Below are positions 6,798-14,463 of a stretch of DNA of 40,519 nt, piece by piece. The DNA comes from Sediminimonas qiaohouensis DSM 21189 (GTDB taxonomy: Bacteria; Pseudomonadota; Alphaproteobacteria; Rhodobacterales; Rhodobacteraceae). How positions within the stretch are numbered: the first letter of the stretch is position 1; each line of letters begins with the position of its first letter. Location: contig NZ_AUIJ01000025.1 of NCBI RefSeq assembly GCF_000423645.1, forward strand, positions 1-40,519. Direction: 5' to 3'. The notes beneath the pieces were generated by a model. It was given only the letters and a program-made list of their open reading frames with translations. It did not search any database and had not been told where the DNA came from. The position numbers were made by a program, and so were the translations under genes.

Positions 6798-8405
6798 CTA
6801 CACCATCATTTCCTTGGTCGCCGACAGGGTGATGTCGGGGTAATCGCGTTCGACCCTGTCGATATCCCATTGCAGGCGCGTCAGGTACACGACATCGCCG
6901 TCGTTGTCGGTGGCGATGTGGCTTTTGTTGGCCTCGGTGAAGCGGTCGATGACTTTCTTGTCGCCACTGATCCAGCGGGCCGAGGTGAACTGCGTCGGTT
7001 CGAACCGGACGGGCAGGCCGTATTCCAGTTCGATCCGGCTGGCCAGCACCTCGAATTGCAGGGCGCCGACGACGCCGACGATGAAGCCCGAGCCAAAAGT
7101 GGGTTTGAACACTTTGGCGGCGCCTTCCTCGGCGAATTGCGTGAGGGCCTTTTCCAGGTGCTTGGCCTTCATCGGATCGCCCGCGCGCGCGGTTTGCAGC
7201 AGCTCGGGCGCGAAGGACGGGATGCCGGTGACGCGCAGCGCCTCGCCCTCGGTCAGGGTGTCGCCGATGCGTAGCTGCCCATGGTTGGGGATGCCGATGA
7301 TGTCGCCCGCCCATGCCTCCTCGGCCAGCTCGCGGTCGGAGGCGAGGAACATGACCGGGCTGGAGATCGTCATCTGCTTCTTGGTGCGCACATGGGTCAG
7401 TTTCATGCCGCGCGTGAAGTGCCCCGAGGCCATGCGCACGAAGGCGACGCGGTCGCGGTGCTTGGCGTCCATGTTGGCCTGCACCTTGAACACGAAGCCC
7501 GATACCTTGGGCTCTTCCGGCAGGATCTGGCGGGGTGTGGCGCTTTGGGGTTGCGGCTCGGGGCCGTAATTGGCGATGCCCTCCATCAACTCCTTGACCC
7601 CGAAGGAGTTGATCGCAGAACCGAACCAGATTGGGGACATGTGCCCCTCGATCACTGCTTGGGGATCGAGACGGGGCAGCAATTCGCGGGCCATCTCGAC
7701 CTCTTCGCGCAGTTGCGTGAGCAGGTGCTCGGGCACGTGCTCATCGAGAAGCGGATCGTCGAGGCCGCGGATCTCGATGGATTCGGCGACGCGGTTGCGG
7801 TCGGCGCGGTCCATCAGCTCGAGCCGGTCATTGAGCATGTCGTAGCAGCCCAGGAATTCGCGCCCCATGCCGATGGGCCAGCTGGCCGGCGTCACGTCGA
7901 TGGCCAGGTTTTCCTGTATCTCGTCGATGATATCGAAGGTGTCGCGGCTTTCGCGGTCCATCTTGTTGCAGAAGGTCAGGATCGGCAGGTCGCGCAGGCG
8001 GCACACTTCGAACAGTTTTTGCGTCTGGCTTTCGACCCCCTTGGCGCCGTCGATCACCATGATCGCGGCATCCACCGCCGTCAGCGTGCGGTAGGTGTCT
8101 TCCGAGAAATCCGAGTGGCCGGGCGTGTCCACCAGGTTGAAGCGGAAGGTCTTGAAATCAAACGACATCGCGCTGGCGGAGACGGAAATGCCGCGGTCCT
8201 TTTCCATCGCCATGAAATCGCTGCGGGTGCGGCGTGCCTCGCCCTTGGCGCGGACTTGTCCGGCCATCTGGATCGCGCCGCCATAGAGCAGGAATTTCTC
8301 CGTCAGCGTGGTCTTGCCCGCGTCCGGGTGGCTGATGATCGCGAAGGTGCGGCGCCGTGCGATTTCCGGCGGCAGAGCGGGGCGGTTTGAATGGGTGTCC
8401 AACAT
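6798..8405 (-). CDS. prfC: Peptide chain release factor 3 (RF3 GTPase)
   Basis: RF3 is a translational GTPase that recycles RF1 and RF2 from the ribosome after termination. The G-domain motifs are all present: P loop PDAGKTTL near residues 25-32, switch region RGISVSASAM, DTPGHSDF, and NKMD. The remainder matches the family through the C-terminal region with FQFEVL-like text (GALQFEVLASRIELEYG). With the ATG at 8405 the product is 535 residues, near the usual 525-535; an in-frame ATG at 8441 would add 12 residues and overlap the hairpin upstream. It is transcribed alone, convergent with the broken NapC-type gene. Confidence 0.95.
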   Translation of the reverse strand: MLDTHSNRPALPPEIARRRTFAIISHPDAGKTTLTEKFLLYGGAIQMAGQVRAKGEARRTRSDFMAMEKDRGISVSASAMSFDFKTFRFNLVDTPGHSDFSEDTYRTLTAVDAAIMVIDGAKGVESQTQKLFEVCRLRDLPILTFCNKMDRESRDTFDIIDEIQENLAIDVTPASWPIGMGREFLGCYDMLNDRLELMDRADRNRVAESIEIRGLDDPLLDEHVPEHLLTQLREEVEMARELLPRLDPQAVIEGHMSPIWFGSAINSFGVKELMEGIANYGPEPQPQSATPRQILPEEPKVSGFVFKVQANMDAKHRDRVAFVRMASGHFTRGMKLTHVRTKKQMTISSPVMFLASDRELAEEAWAGDIIGIPNHGQLRIGDTLTEGEALRVTGIPSFAPELLQTARAGDPMKAKHLEKALTQFAEEGAAKVFKPTFGSGFIVGVVGALQFEVLASRIELEYGLPVRFEPTQFTSARWISGDKKVIDRFTEANKSHIATDNDGDVVYLTRLQWDIDRVERDYPDITLSATKEMMV

Positions 8406-8448
8406 GAGCGCGCGTATAGGTAAGAGCCGCGCCTTTGGCAAGGAAATG

Positions 8449-8481
8449 CGCGCGCGCCGGGGCGGGATGGTGGCGCGCGCG
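8449..8481 (-). terminator. GC hairpin at the 3' end of the cytochrome operon
   Basis: A perfect 10-bp stem of alternating C and G (8449-8458 with 8472-8481) surrounds a 13-nt loop. It lies 20 bp past the stop of the mono-haem cytochrome gene, in the gap before prfC, both on the minus strand. Read on that strand it is followed by CATTTCC, a weak U-rich tract, so it may terminate the operon only partly. Confidence 0.5.
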
Positions 8482-8501
8482 AGGGGCTGTGGCTGGGGCG
8501 C

Positions 8502-8966
8502 TCAGCCGCCCTGTGCGCTGCGCCCGGATTGGGCGCGGCGGATTTTGTCGGGCCAGGTGGACTTTATGTAGGCGAGGATATCGCGGATCTCGGGATCGCT
8601 GAGCTTATCGCCGAAGCCGGGCATGCCGCTTTGGAAATCGGTCACGCCGCGCGCCTGCATCAGGGCCTGGCCGCCTTGCTTGGTATAGTCGAACAGCATC
8701 GCATCGTCGTGGTGCCATGTGTGGCCGGTTTCGTCATGCGGCGGCGCGGGGAGGATCCCGTCGGGGCCGGGCTGGCGCCAGTTCTCTTGTCCCTCTAGGT
8801 TTGCGCCGTGGCAACTGGCGCAGTTCTCGGAGTAGAGCGTTTTGCCCTGCGCGAGGTCTGCCGCCGCGATCCTCATGTCCGGGCGCGCCGTGGTATCGGG
8901 CCAGAACAGCATCAGGCCAGCGGCGACGACGGCGCCCAATGCGAGGGAAAATGCGATGAGTTTCAT
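8502..8966 (-). CDS. Mono-haem cytochrome c (class I)
   Basis: A 154-residue periplasmic or membrane-tethered electron carrier. An N-terminal hydrophobic segment (3-21) serves as signal or anchor. One haem site, CASCH, lies at 49-53, followed by HGANLEGQ. A later GMPGFGDKLSD provides the expected Met ligand before the C-terminal helix (ILAYIKSTW). The start at 8966 was chosen because it lies just past the stop of the gene before it (8971) with AAAGGA upstream; an in-frame ATG at 8999 would overlap that gene by 29 bases. It is the last gene of a four-gene minus-strand operon of periplasmic proteins. Confidence 0.88.
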   Translation of the reverse strand: MKLIAFSLALGAVVAAGLMLFWPDTTARPDMRIAAADLAQGKTLYSENCASCHGANLEGQENWRQPGPDGILPAPPHDETGHTWHHDDAMLFDYTKQGGQALMQARGVTDFQSGMPGFGDKLSDPEIRDILAYIKSTWPDKIRRAQSGRSAQGG

Positions 8967-8970
8967 GGGT

Positions 8971-9879
8971 TTAATCCTTTGGATCAGGGGGATCGGCATT
9001 CAGAAGGTAGGCGGCCATGGCGCGGCGATCGGCCGGGGAAAGCCATGTGGTGCCTTGGTTGACAACCTCGGCCATGGCGCCGCCGAAGACGTCGCCATCG
9101 GGCATCAGGCCGGTGGAGAGCGCGGCGGCGAGGCTGGACGCGGTCCAATCGTTTTCGCGCAAGGCGCCCGGCGTGATCGCCGGTGCGCTATCGCCGCCCG
9201 GAAGCGCATCGCTACCCGCGAAGTGCCCATCTGGCAGGGACCGCCCGCCAAGCGCGTTGCGCGCCGTGTGGCAGGCGCCGCAATGGGCCACCCCTTCGAC
9301 CAGCCACTTGCCGCGGTTCCATGTGTCAGAGCGGTCCGGCGCTGGCGCGTTGCGCGCGGGTTGGCGGAACACGGCCCGCCACAGCCACAGGCCCCAGCGT
9401 TGGTTGAACGGAAAGGCGATATCGCTAGCGGGGGCGGGCGCGCTTACCGGCGCGACCGTTTGAAACGCCGCCCACAGATCGGCGATGTCCGTGTCGCCAA
9501 GGCCGGCGTAATAGGCATGCGGGAAGGCAGGGTAATAGGGCGTGCCGTCCGGCGCGACGCCTTGGCGCAGCGCGCGTGCGAACTCTCCGCGCGACCAGTT
9601 GCCGATGCCATGCTGCGGATCGGGGGTAATGTTGGGCGGCACGAACCGCCCGAACGGGGTGTCCAGCGGTGCGCCACCGGCCAGCGGTTTGCCGCCGCCC
9701 TTGGTATCGGTATGGCAGGCGATGCAGCCGCCTGCGCGGGCAAGGTATGCGCCGCGCTGGGGCTTGCCCGCCTTGGCGATGTCCGGCGGCGGGGTCGGGG
9801 CCGTCTTGAGCACGACACCCGCGCCAAGCGCGGTTGCCAGCGCGGCAACCATCAGAGTTGCTCCGATAATCCGGGGCAT
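8971..9879 (-). CDS. Di-haem cytochrome c, dehydrogenase-subunit-like
   Basis: A 302-residue protein with an N-terminal hydrophobic segment (about 5-24) and two haem sites, CIACH (52-56) and CGACH (200-204). The segments around them (RGAYLARAGGC, NITPDPQHGIGNWS, the spacing of about 150 residues, and a late TWLSPADRRAMAAYL) resemble cytochrome subunits of membrane-bound alcohol, aldehyde and gluconate dehydrogenases, which carry electrons from the catalytic subunit to quinone or oxidase. No catalytic dehydrogenase subunit lies next to it, so its partner is unknown. It ends four bases before the mono-haem cytochrome start and begins one base after the preceding stop, so the genes are tightly co-expressed. 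Confidence 0.87.
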   Translation of the reverse strand: MPRIIGATLMVAALATALGAGVVLKTAPTPPPDIAKAGKPQRGAYLARAGGCIACHTDTKGGGKPLAGGAPLDTPFGRFVPPNITPDPQHGIGNWSRGEFARALRQGVAPDGTPYYPAFPHAYYAGLGDTDIADLWAAFQTVAPVSAPAPASDIAFPFNQRWGLWLWRAVFRQPARNAPAPDRSDTWNRGKWLVEGVAHCGACHTARNALGGRSLPDGHFAGSDALPGGDSAPAITPGALRENDWTASSLAAALSTGLMPDGDVFGGAMAEVVNQGTTWLSPADRRAMAAYLLNADPPDPKD

Positions 9880-9880
9880 A

Positions 9881-10477
9881 TCAGTCGTCTTCGGCCCGGA
9901 AATCGCTGTGGCAGGCCGAACAGACCTGCGCCGTCATGGCAAAGGCGCCATCGGCGGGCATTTGCGCGATATGCTCGGCCGACATGCCGACGACGGGGCC
10001 GCCTGAGTTGCCCATCATCATGCCGGTGTTACCCGTCATCATGCCGCCGCCGGTCTGGCCCATCATGGCGCCCATGCCGCCACTGCCGGTACCCATGCCG
10101 CCAAGGCCATTGTCCGCCGCGCCTTCAAGCCCTTGTGCCGTGACTTCAAGCTGCATTGCCAGCGCCTCGAAGCGATCCCAGTCCTGCCAGATGGCGGGCA
10201 ATGCCTCGCTTGGGCCGTGGATCGAGCCTTCGGGGAAATGCGCGGTCAGGGCATCGCCGGCGTTTCGTGCAATGGCCTGCGCGGCCTGGCGCACGGTGTC
10301 CGGGTCATAGTTTGCTTCGCCCCGCATCATGGGGGCGACGGATTTCATGGCCTTGCCCATCTCTTTCATGGCTTCCATGCGGTCCTTGACCTTGCCTGTG
10401 GCGCCGGAATGGGCCCAGACGGTCCCGGCCAGTGCCGTTGCCGCCAGTGCGGCAACGCTTGTCGTCGTGCGATTCAT
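9881..10477 (-). CDS. Cytochrome c' (class II) with a Met/Gly-rich insertion
   Basis: A 198-residue periplasmic protein. The signal peptide ends near VWAH (about 22). Helical segments follow, and the haem site CSACH is at the very C-terminus (186-190, then SDFR), which is diagnostic of class II cytochromes c'. These bind NO or CO at a five-coordinate haem. Typical members are about 130-150 residues; the excess here is a stretch at roughly 120-165 made almost wholly of Gly and Met with MM and MMM clusters, unlike the usual four-helix bundle. Met clusters of this kind often bind Cu(I), which is inference. The start at 10477 has GAGGA upstream; the in-frame ATG at 10531 would overlap the preceding gene. 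The stop is one base before the next gene. Confidence 0.85.
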   Translation of the reverse strand: MNRTTTSVAALAATALAGTVWAHSGATGKVKDRMEAMKEMGKAMKSVAPMMRGEANYDPDTVRQAAQAIARNAGDALTAHFPEGSIHGPSEALPAIWQDWDRFEALAMQLEVTAQGLEGAADNGLGGMGTGSGGMGAMMGQTGGGMMTGNTGMMMGNSGGPVVGMSAEHIAQMPADGAFAMTAQVCSACHSDFRAEDD

Positions 10478-10486
10478 GTTTGCTTT

Positions 10487-10546
10487 CCTCGAGTTAGCGA
10501 TGTCGATGAAGCCCTTTATGGGCGCGTTCATCGCTCACGCTCGAGG
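10487..10546 (-). other. Nested inverted repeat between small protein and cytochrome c' genes
   Basis: Two pairs of perfect 7-bp arms are nested: CCTCGAG (10487-10493) with CTCGAGG (10540-10546), and AGCGATG (10496-10502) with CATCGCT (10529-10535). A short GCCC/GGGC stem lies inside. In RNA this would be a long interrupted hairpin spanning the stop of the small protein gene and the leader of the cytochrome c' gene, possibly a processing or stabilising element. Confidence 0.6.
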
Positions 10547-10882
10547 TGGGGGCGGGTCCGCGACGGGGGTGTGAGAGACCGCAAAGGGCGCCGCGTGATC
10601 GCTACGCAGGAGGGTCGCGCGACGATCAGGCCCGGCCAGGGTGGTGGCGGCTTGCGCTTCGATCGCGGGGGCGCAGACGGCGCCGACGTTGCAATGGGGT
10701 GCGGCGTGGCCGGTCTGGGCCTGTCCGGGCTGATCTGCGGGCAGCGGCGCCGGTTGCGCGGCATGTGCACCCAGCCCATGCGCGTGCGCCTGTCCGCCGA
10801 GCAGGCCCGCCGCGAGCAGCAGGGCAAGTGCCACCAACAGCGGGGGCAGGAATTTCGCGCTGATCGGCATCGGGTGGCGCAT
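10535..10882 (-). CDS. Small secreted His/Cys-containing protein, unknown function
   Basis: A 115-residue product, first gene of the periplasmic cytochrome operon. Residues 8-34 form a strong signal peptide or anchor ending in a histidine-rich start of the mature part (AHAHGLGAHAA). A later PHCNVGAVC has two cysteines five residues apart, with more histidines, and the C-terminus is PPPPRA. The composition recalls small periplasmic copper-related proteins such as DUF2946 members, but this is not firm. The start could also be the ATG at 10870. It overlaps the hairpin that leads into the cytochrome c' gene. Confidence 0.65.
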   Translation of the reverse strand: MRHPMPISAKFLPPLLVALALLLAAGLLGGQAHAHGLGAHAAQPAPLPADQPGQAQTGHAAPHCNVGAVCAPAIEAQAATTLAGPDRRATLLRSDHAAPFAVSHTPVADPPPPRA

Positions 10883-10941
10883 CTCCGCAATCGTTCGCTC
10901 CGCTGGCGACTATGGCCGACGCGGCGGCGGCGGTCAAACCG

Positions 10942-11859
10942 CTATTGCGCGGCGGGCCGATCGGGCAAGGAAACGCCGAGAGCCTGCGCCATGACCGCGA
11001 GGCTGGCTTCAAGATGCGTGGAAAACGCCGTGTTGACAGGGCTTTGCGTGACACCCTCGCGGTGCAGAAGGCTAACCTGCCGGACGCAGGCGGGATCGGC
11101 CAGTGGCAGCGCGATCAGGCCCTCGGGTAGGGTGCGGGTGGCCAGCCCCGGCAGGATCGTGACGCCCGCCCCGGCCCGCACCATCGCCAAAAGCGAGGTC
11201 ACGTTGCGCACCGACAGGCGGGCCTTGTCGGCCAGCGCGAGGAAATCGGCGCTGCTGAGCCCGCGCAGCGTCTCGTTCAGGATCAGCGCGCCGCCATCAA
11301 GGTGCCCCCATTCCACCGGCGCACGGCGCGCGGCCAGCGGATCATCGGCGCGACAGACAAGGTGCAGGGGGTCGGTGAAAAGCGCGGTGTCGGACAGGCC
11401 GTCGGGCTTCTCCGACGGGCTACCGAGGCCGATATCGGCGCGCCCCTGCGCCAACATCCGGCGCACGGTGCTGCTGTCGGTATCGAAAAGGTCGATCCGG
11501 GCGCTGGGCCGGTCGCGGGTGAAGCCCTGGATCACCTCGGGCAGGATCAGCGCCGCCACCGAGGGCACCGACGCGATGCGCAGCCGTCCGGAGCGCCCAC
11601 GCGCGTAGCCGGTGATCAGGTCCACCGCGTTATCATGATCCCGCACCAGGGTCGCGGCGACATCGTGCACGAACTGGCCCAGATCGGTCAGCTTGCTTTT
11701 GCGGTCGCTCTCAAACAGGGCGCCGTCCAAATGCTCCTCAAGCTGCTTGAGGGTCATCGAGACCGCCGATTGCGTGCGGCACAGGGTTTCCGCCGCGTCG
11801 CGGATGTTGCCGCATTCGGCCACGGTGACAAAGGTGCGCAGGGCTTCGGTTCGGATCAT
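10942..11859 (-). CDS. LysR-family transcriptional regulator
   Basis: A 305-residue DNA-binding regulator with the standard order: N-terminal winged helix-turn-helix (ALRTFVTVAECGNIRDAA, then QSAVSMTLKQLEEHL) in the first 60 residues, a linker helix, then a two-lobed ligand-binding domain. I place the start at 11859, which gives family-typical length and leaves the putative operator upstream of the gene. The in-frame ATG at 11889 would add ten residues and lies inside that operator; neither start has a clear ribosome site. It is divergent from the Ldh-family oxidoreductase gene, the classic arrangement for control of the neighbour. The ligand is probably the substrate or intermediate of that pathway. 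Confidence 0.9.
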   Translation of the reverse strand: MIRTEALRTFVTVAECGNIRDAAETLCRTQSAVSMTLKQLEEHLDGALFESDRKSKLTDLGQFVHDVAATLVRDHDNAVDLITGYARGRSGRLRIASVPSVAALILPEVIQGFTRDRPSARIDLFDTDSSTVRRMLAQGRADIGLGSPSEKPDGLSDTALFTDPLHLVCRADDPLAARRAPVEWGHLDGGALILNETLRGLSSADFLALADKARLSVRNVTSLLAMVRAGAGVTILPGLATRTLPEGLIALPLADPACVRQVSLLHREGVTQSPVNTAFSTHLEASLAVMAQALGVSLPDRPAAQ

Positions 11860-11883
11860 CGGGTTCAGATGTATTGAAATAGG

Positions 11884-11909
11884 CTTCATTTGTATTTGTT
11901 TGATTGAAG
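11884..11909. promoter_or_regulatory. Candidate LysR operator between divergent genes
   Basis: CTTCA-N16-TGAAG forms an interrupted dyad in an A/T-rich patch within the short gap between the LysR gene and the Ldh-family gene. Its position fits the recognition site of the adjacent regulator. The dyad is only five bases per arm, so chance cannot be excluded. Confidence 0.4.
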
Positions 11910-11956
11910 TCCGTCAATGGCACACCCTTTAGTTGATGCCAGGTAACGGGGGGATC

Positions 11957-12955
11957 ATGGCGCAAAAAACCATGCGGCTGGACGAGATCGAGGAGCTGGC
12001 GCGCGGCGCGCTGGAACAGGCGGGCGCAAGCGCGGAGCAGGCGGCATCGGTGGCGCGCTCGACCCGGCTGGCGGAACGCGATGGCATTCGCAGCCACGGG
12101 TTGCTGTACGTGCCGATCTATGCCGAGCATGTGCGCTGCGGCAAGGTCGAGGGCCACGCGCGGCCCGAGGTCAGCCGCCCGGCCCCCGGTGCGGTGCGCG
12201 TGGATGCGGGCCACGGCTTTGCCCATGCGGCGATTGATGCGGGGTGGCGTGATTTTACCGACGCGGCGCGCGGCAATGGCATCGCGGCGATGACGGTGCA
12301 CCGCTCTTACAATTGCGGGGTTCTGGGCCATCACGCCGAGCGGCTGGCCGAGGACGGGCTTTTGGGCCTGTGTTTCACGCATGCGCCCGCGTCGATCGCG
12401 CCGGTAGGCGGCAAGGACCCAGTGGTGGGCACCAACCCGTTTTCCGTGGCGGCGCCCGACGGGGAGGGGGGCGCACTGCTGGTGATCGATCAATCCGCCA
12501 GCGTGATCGCCAAGTCCGAGATATTGCTGCGCGCCCGCACGGGCGATCCGATCGAGCCCGAGTGGGCGCTGGATGCGCAAGGCCGTCCCACAACCGTGGC
12601 TCAGGAGGCGCTGGAGGGCTCGATGCGGCCGGCGGGGGGCTACAAGGGGTTCGGCGTGGGGCTGATGGTCGAGATATTGGCCGCGGCCCTGTCGGGCGCG
12701 AACCTGAGCACCGAGGCCAGCCCCTTTGCCGGGCCCAAGGGCGGGCCGCCGGGGACCGGGCAATGCTTCATCGCGATCGAGCCTTCGGGCCTGTCGGGCG
12801 GGGCGTTCGGTGCGTCGATGGCGCGGCTGGCGGCGTCCATCTCCGCGCAGGAGGGCGCGCGCCTGCCCGGGGCGCGGCGCGCGCAAAACCGTGCCCGGAT
12901 CGAGGCCGAGGGCGTGGCGGTGGACGACACGCTACTGGAGCGGATCGCGGGCTGA
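11957..12955 (+). CDS. Ldh_2-family NAD(P)-dependent oxidoreductase
   Basis: A 332-residue cytoplasmic enzyme of the malate/L-lactate dehydrogenase-like family, unrelated to ordinary LDH. Family hallmarks visible are RLAERDGIRSHG near the N-terminus, HAAIDAGW, SYNCGVLGHHAERLAEDGL, PVGGKDPVVGTNPFSVAAP and GYKGFGVGLMVEIL. Members include malate, lactate and ureidoglycolate dehydrogenases and the delta1-pyrroline/piperideine-2-carboxylate reductases used for cyclic imino acids. Given the adjacent betaine-type transporter and semialdehyde dehydrogenase-like gene, the imino-acid reductase role is attractive but unproven. The start at 11957 follows GGGGGG at good spacing; an in-frame ATG at 11936 is possible. 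First gene of the rightward operon. Confidence 0.87.
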   Translation: MAQKTMRLDEIEELARGALEQAGASAEQAASVARSTRLAERDGIRSHGLLYVPIYAEHVRCGKVEGHARPEVSRPAPGAVRVDAGHGFAHAAIDAGWRDFTDAARGNGIAAMTVHRSYNCGVLGHHAERLAEDGLLGLCFTHAPASIAPVGGKDPVVGTNPFSVAAPDGEGGALLVIDQSASVIAKSEILLRARTGDPIEPEWALDAQGRPTTVAQEALEGSMRPAGGYKGFGVGLMVEILAAALSGANLSTEASPFAGPKGGPPGTGQCFIAIEPSGLSGGAFGASMARLAASISAQEGARLPGARRAQNRARIEAEGVAVDDTLLERIAG

Positions 12956-13005
12956 TCGAAGGCCTGCACTGACATGACTTTGCTGACAAGACGACGAGGA
13001 TTTCA

Positions 13006-14463
13006 ATGACCAACGGGACCACGGACAATTTCATCGGCGGAGAGTGGCGCGGCGGGCAGGCGCGCGTGGAAAAAAATGTGAACCCGTCGGATGTGTCGGA
13101 CGTGATCGGTCATTATGCGCAGGGCGATACGGGCGATGTGGAGGATGCCATAGCGGCGGCGCGCGCGGCGCAACCCGCGTGGTGGGCCGCCGGTATCCAG
13201 AAACGCCATGACGCTTTGATGTCCATCGGAACCGAGTTGATGGAGCGCGCGGGCGAGATCGGCGCGCTCTTGGCCCGCGAGGAGGGCAAGCCGCTGGCCG
13301 AGGGCAAGGGCGAGGTGTATCGCGCCGGGCAGTTCTTTACCTATTTCGCGGCCGAGGCCCTGCGACAGATCGGTGATTTCGCCCAGAGCGTGCGCCCCGG
13401 CATCGACATCGACGTGCGACGCGAGCCGGTGGGCGTGGTCGCCATCGTCAGCCCGTGGAACTTTCCCATCGCGACGCCCGCGTGGAAGATCGCGCCGGCG
13501 CTGGCCTTTGGCAACGCGGTGGTGTGGAAGCCCGCCAACCTGACCCCGGCCAGCGCCGTGGCCCTGACCGAAATCATCGCGCGGCAGGACCTGCCGGCGG
13601 GGGTGTTCAACCTGGTGATGGGGCCGGGGCGGGACGTGGGCAGCGCCTTGGTGGCGCATAGCGGCGTGGACGCGATCAGCTTTACCGGGTCCGTTGAGGT
13701 GGGGCGCGGCATCGCGGCGGCGGCGGTGCCCAACATGACCAAGCTGCAGATGGAGATGGGATCGAAGAACCCGATGCTGATCATGGACGACGCCGACCTG
13801 GACCTGGCGGCGGCGCATGCGGCGGGGGCGGCGTTTGGCGGGACGGGGCAGAAATGCACCGCCGCGTCGCGCCTGATCGTGCACGAGGCGGTGCACGACG
13901 CCTTTGTCGAGAAGCTATCGGCGGCGACGCAGGCGCTGAGCGTGGGGCATGCGTTGGAGGAGGGTACGCAGATCGGCCCGGTGGTCAGCGCGGGTCAGTT
14001 GGCGCAGAACCTTGCCTATATCGACAAGGGCCGTGCGGAGGGTGCCGAGCTGATTTGCGGGGGCGCGCGGCTGGAGCGCGCGAGTGAGGGGCATTACATG
14101 GCGCCCGCCGTGTTCGCGGGCACGCGCAACGACATGGTCATCAACCGCGAGGAGATGTTCGCGCCGATCACCTGCGTGATCCGCGCGGGCAGCTACGGCG
14201 AGGCGCTGGCCATCGCCAATGACAGCGAGTTTGGCCTGACTGCCGGGATCATGACGCGGAGCCTTTCGCGGGCCAACCACTTCCGCGCCAACATGCGGGC
14301 GGGTACGCTGATGGTGAACCTGCCCACGGCGGGCACCGATTACCACGTGCCGTTCGGAGGGCGCGGCGCATCAAGCTACGGCCCGCGCGAGCAAGGGCAA
14401 TACGCGGCCGAGTTCTACACCACGGTCAAGACCGCCTATGTCGCGCAGGGAGAGCCGGAATGA
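13006..14463 (+). CDS. NAD(P)+-dependent aldehyde dehydrogenase
   Basis: A 485-residue enzyme oxidising an aldehyde or semialdehyde to the acid. Family motifs: SPWNFPIATPAWK (about 149-161), KPANLTP, FTGSVEVGR, catalytic Glu250 in MEMGSKNP and nucleophile Cys284 in GGTGQKCTAAS, and a C-terminal PFGGRGASSYGPREQG. The text is closest to 2-oxoglutarate-semialdehyde dehydrogenases of hydroxyproline and sugar-acid pathways, from memory. It lies 50 bp after the Ldh-family gene and overlaps the next start by four bases, so the three act together. Confidence 0.9.
   Translation: MTNGTTDNFIGGEWRGGQARVEKNVNPSDVSDVIGHYAQGDTGDVEDAIAAARAAQPAWWAAGIQKRHDALMSIGTELMERAGEIGALLAREEGKPLAEGKGEVYRAGQFFTYFAAEALRQIGDFAQSVRPGIDIDVRREPVGVVAIVSPWNFPIATPAWKIAPALAFGNAVVWKPANLTPASAVALTEIIARQDLPAGVFNLVMGPGRDVGSALVAHSGVDAISFTGSVEVGRGIAAAAVPNMTKLQMEMGSKNPMLIMDDADLDLAAAHAAGAAFGGTGQKCTAASRLIVHEAVHDAFVEKLSAATQALSVGHALEEGTQIGPVVSAGQLAQNLAYIDKGRAEGAELICGGARLERASEGHYMAPAVFAGTRNDMVINREEMFAPITCVIRAGSYGEALAIANDSEFGLTAGIMTRSLSRANHFRANMRAGTLMVNLPTAGTDYHVPFGGRGASSYGPREQGQYAAEFYTTVKTAYVAQGEPE

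Noticed and set aside
11738-12886. 382-codon minus-strand frame across the LysR/Ldh divergent junction
   Set aside because: It is antisense to the Ldh-family gene and runs into the LysR gene in another frame; its composition is Arg/His-rich noise.
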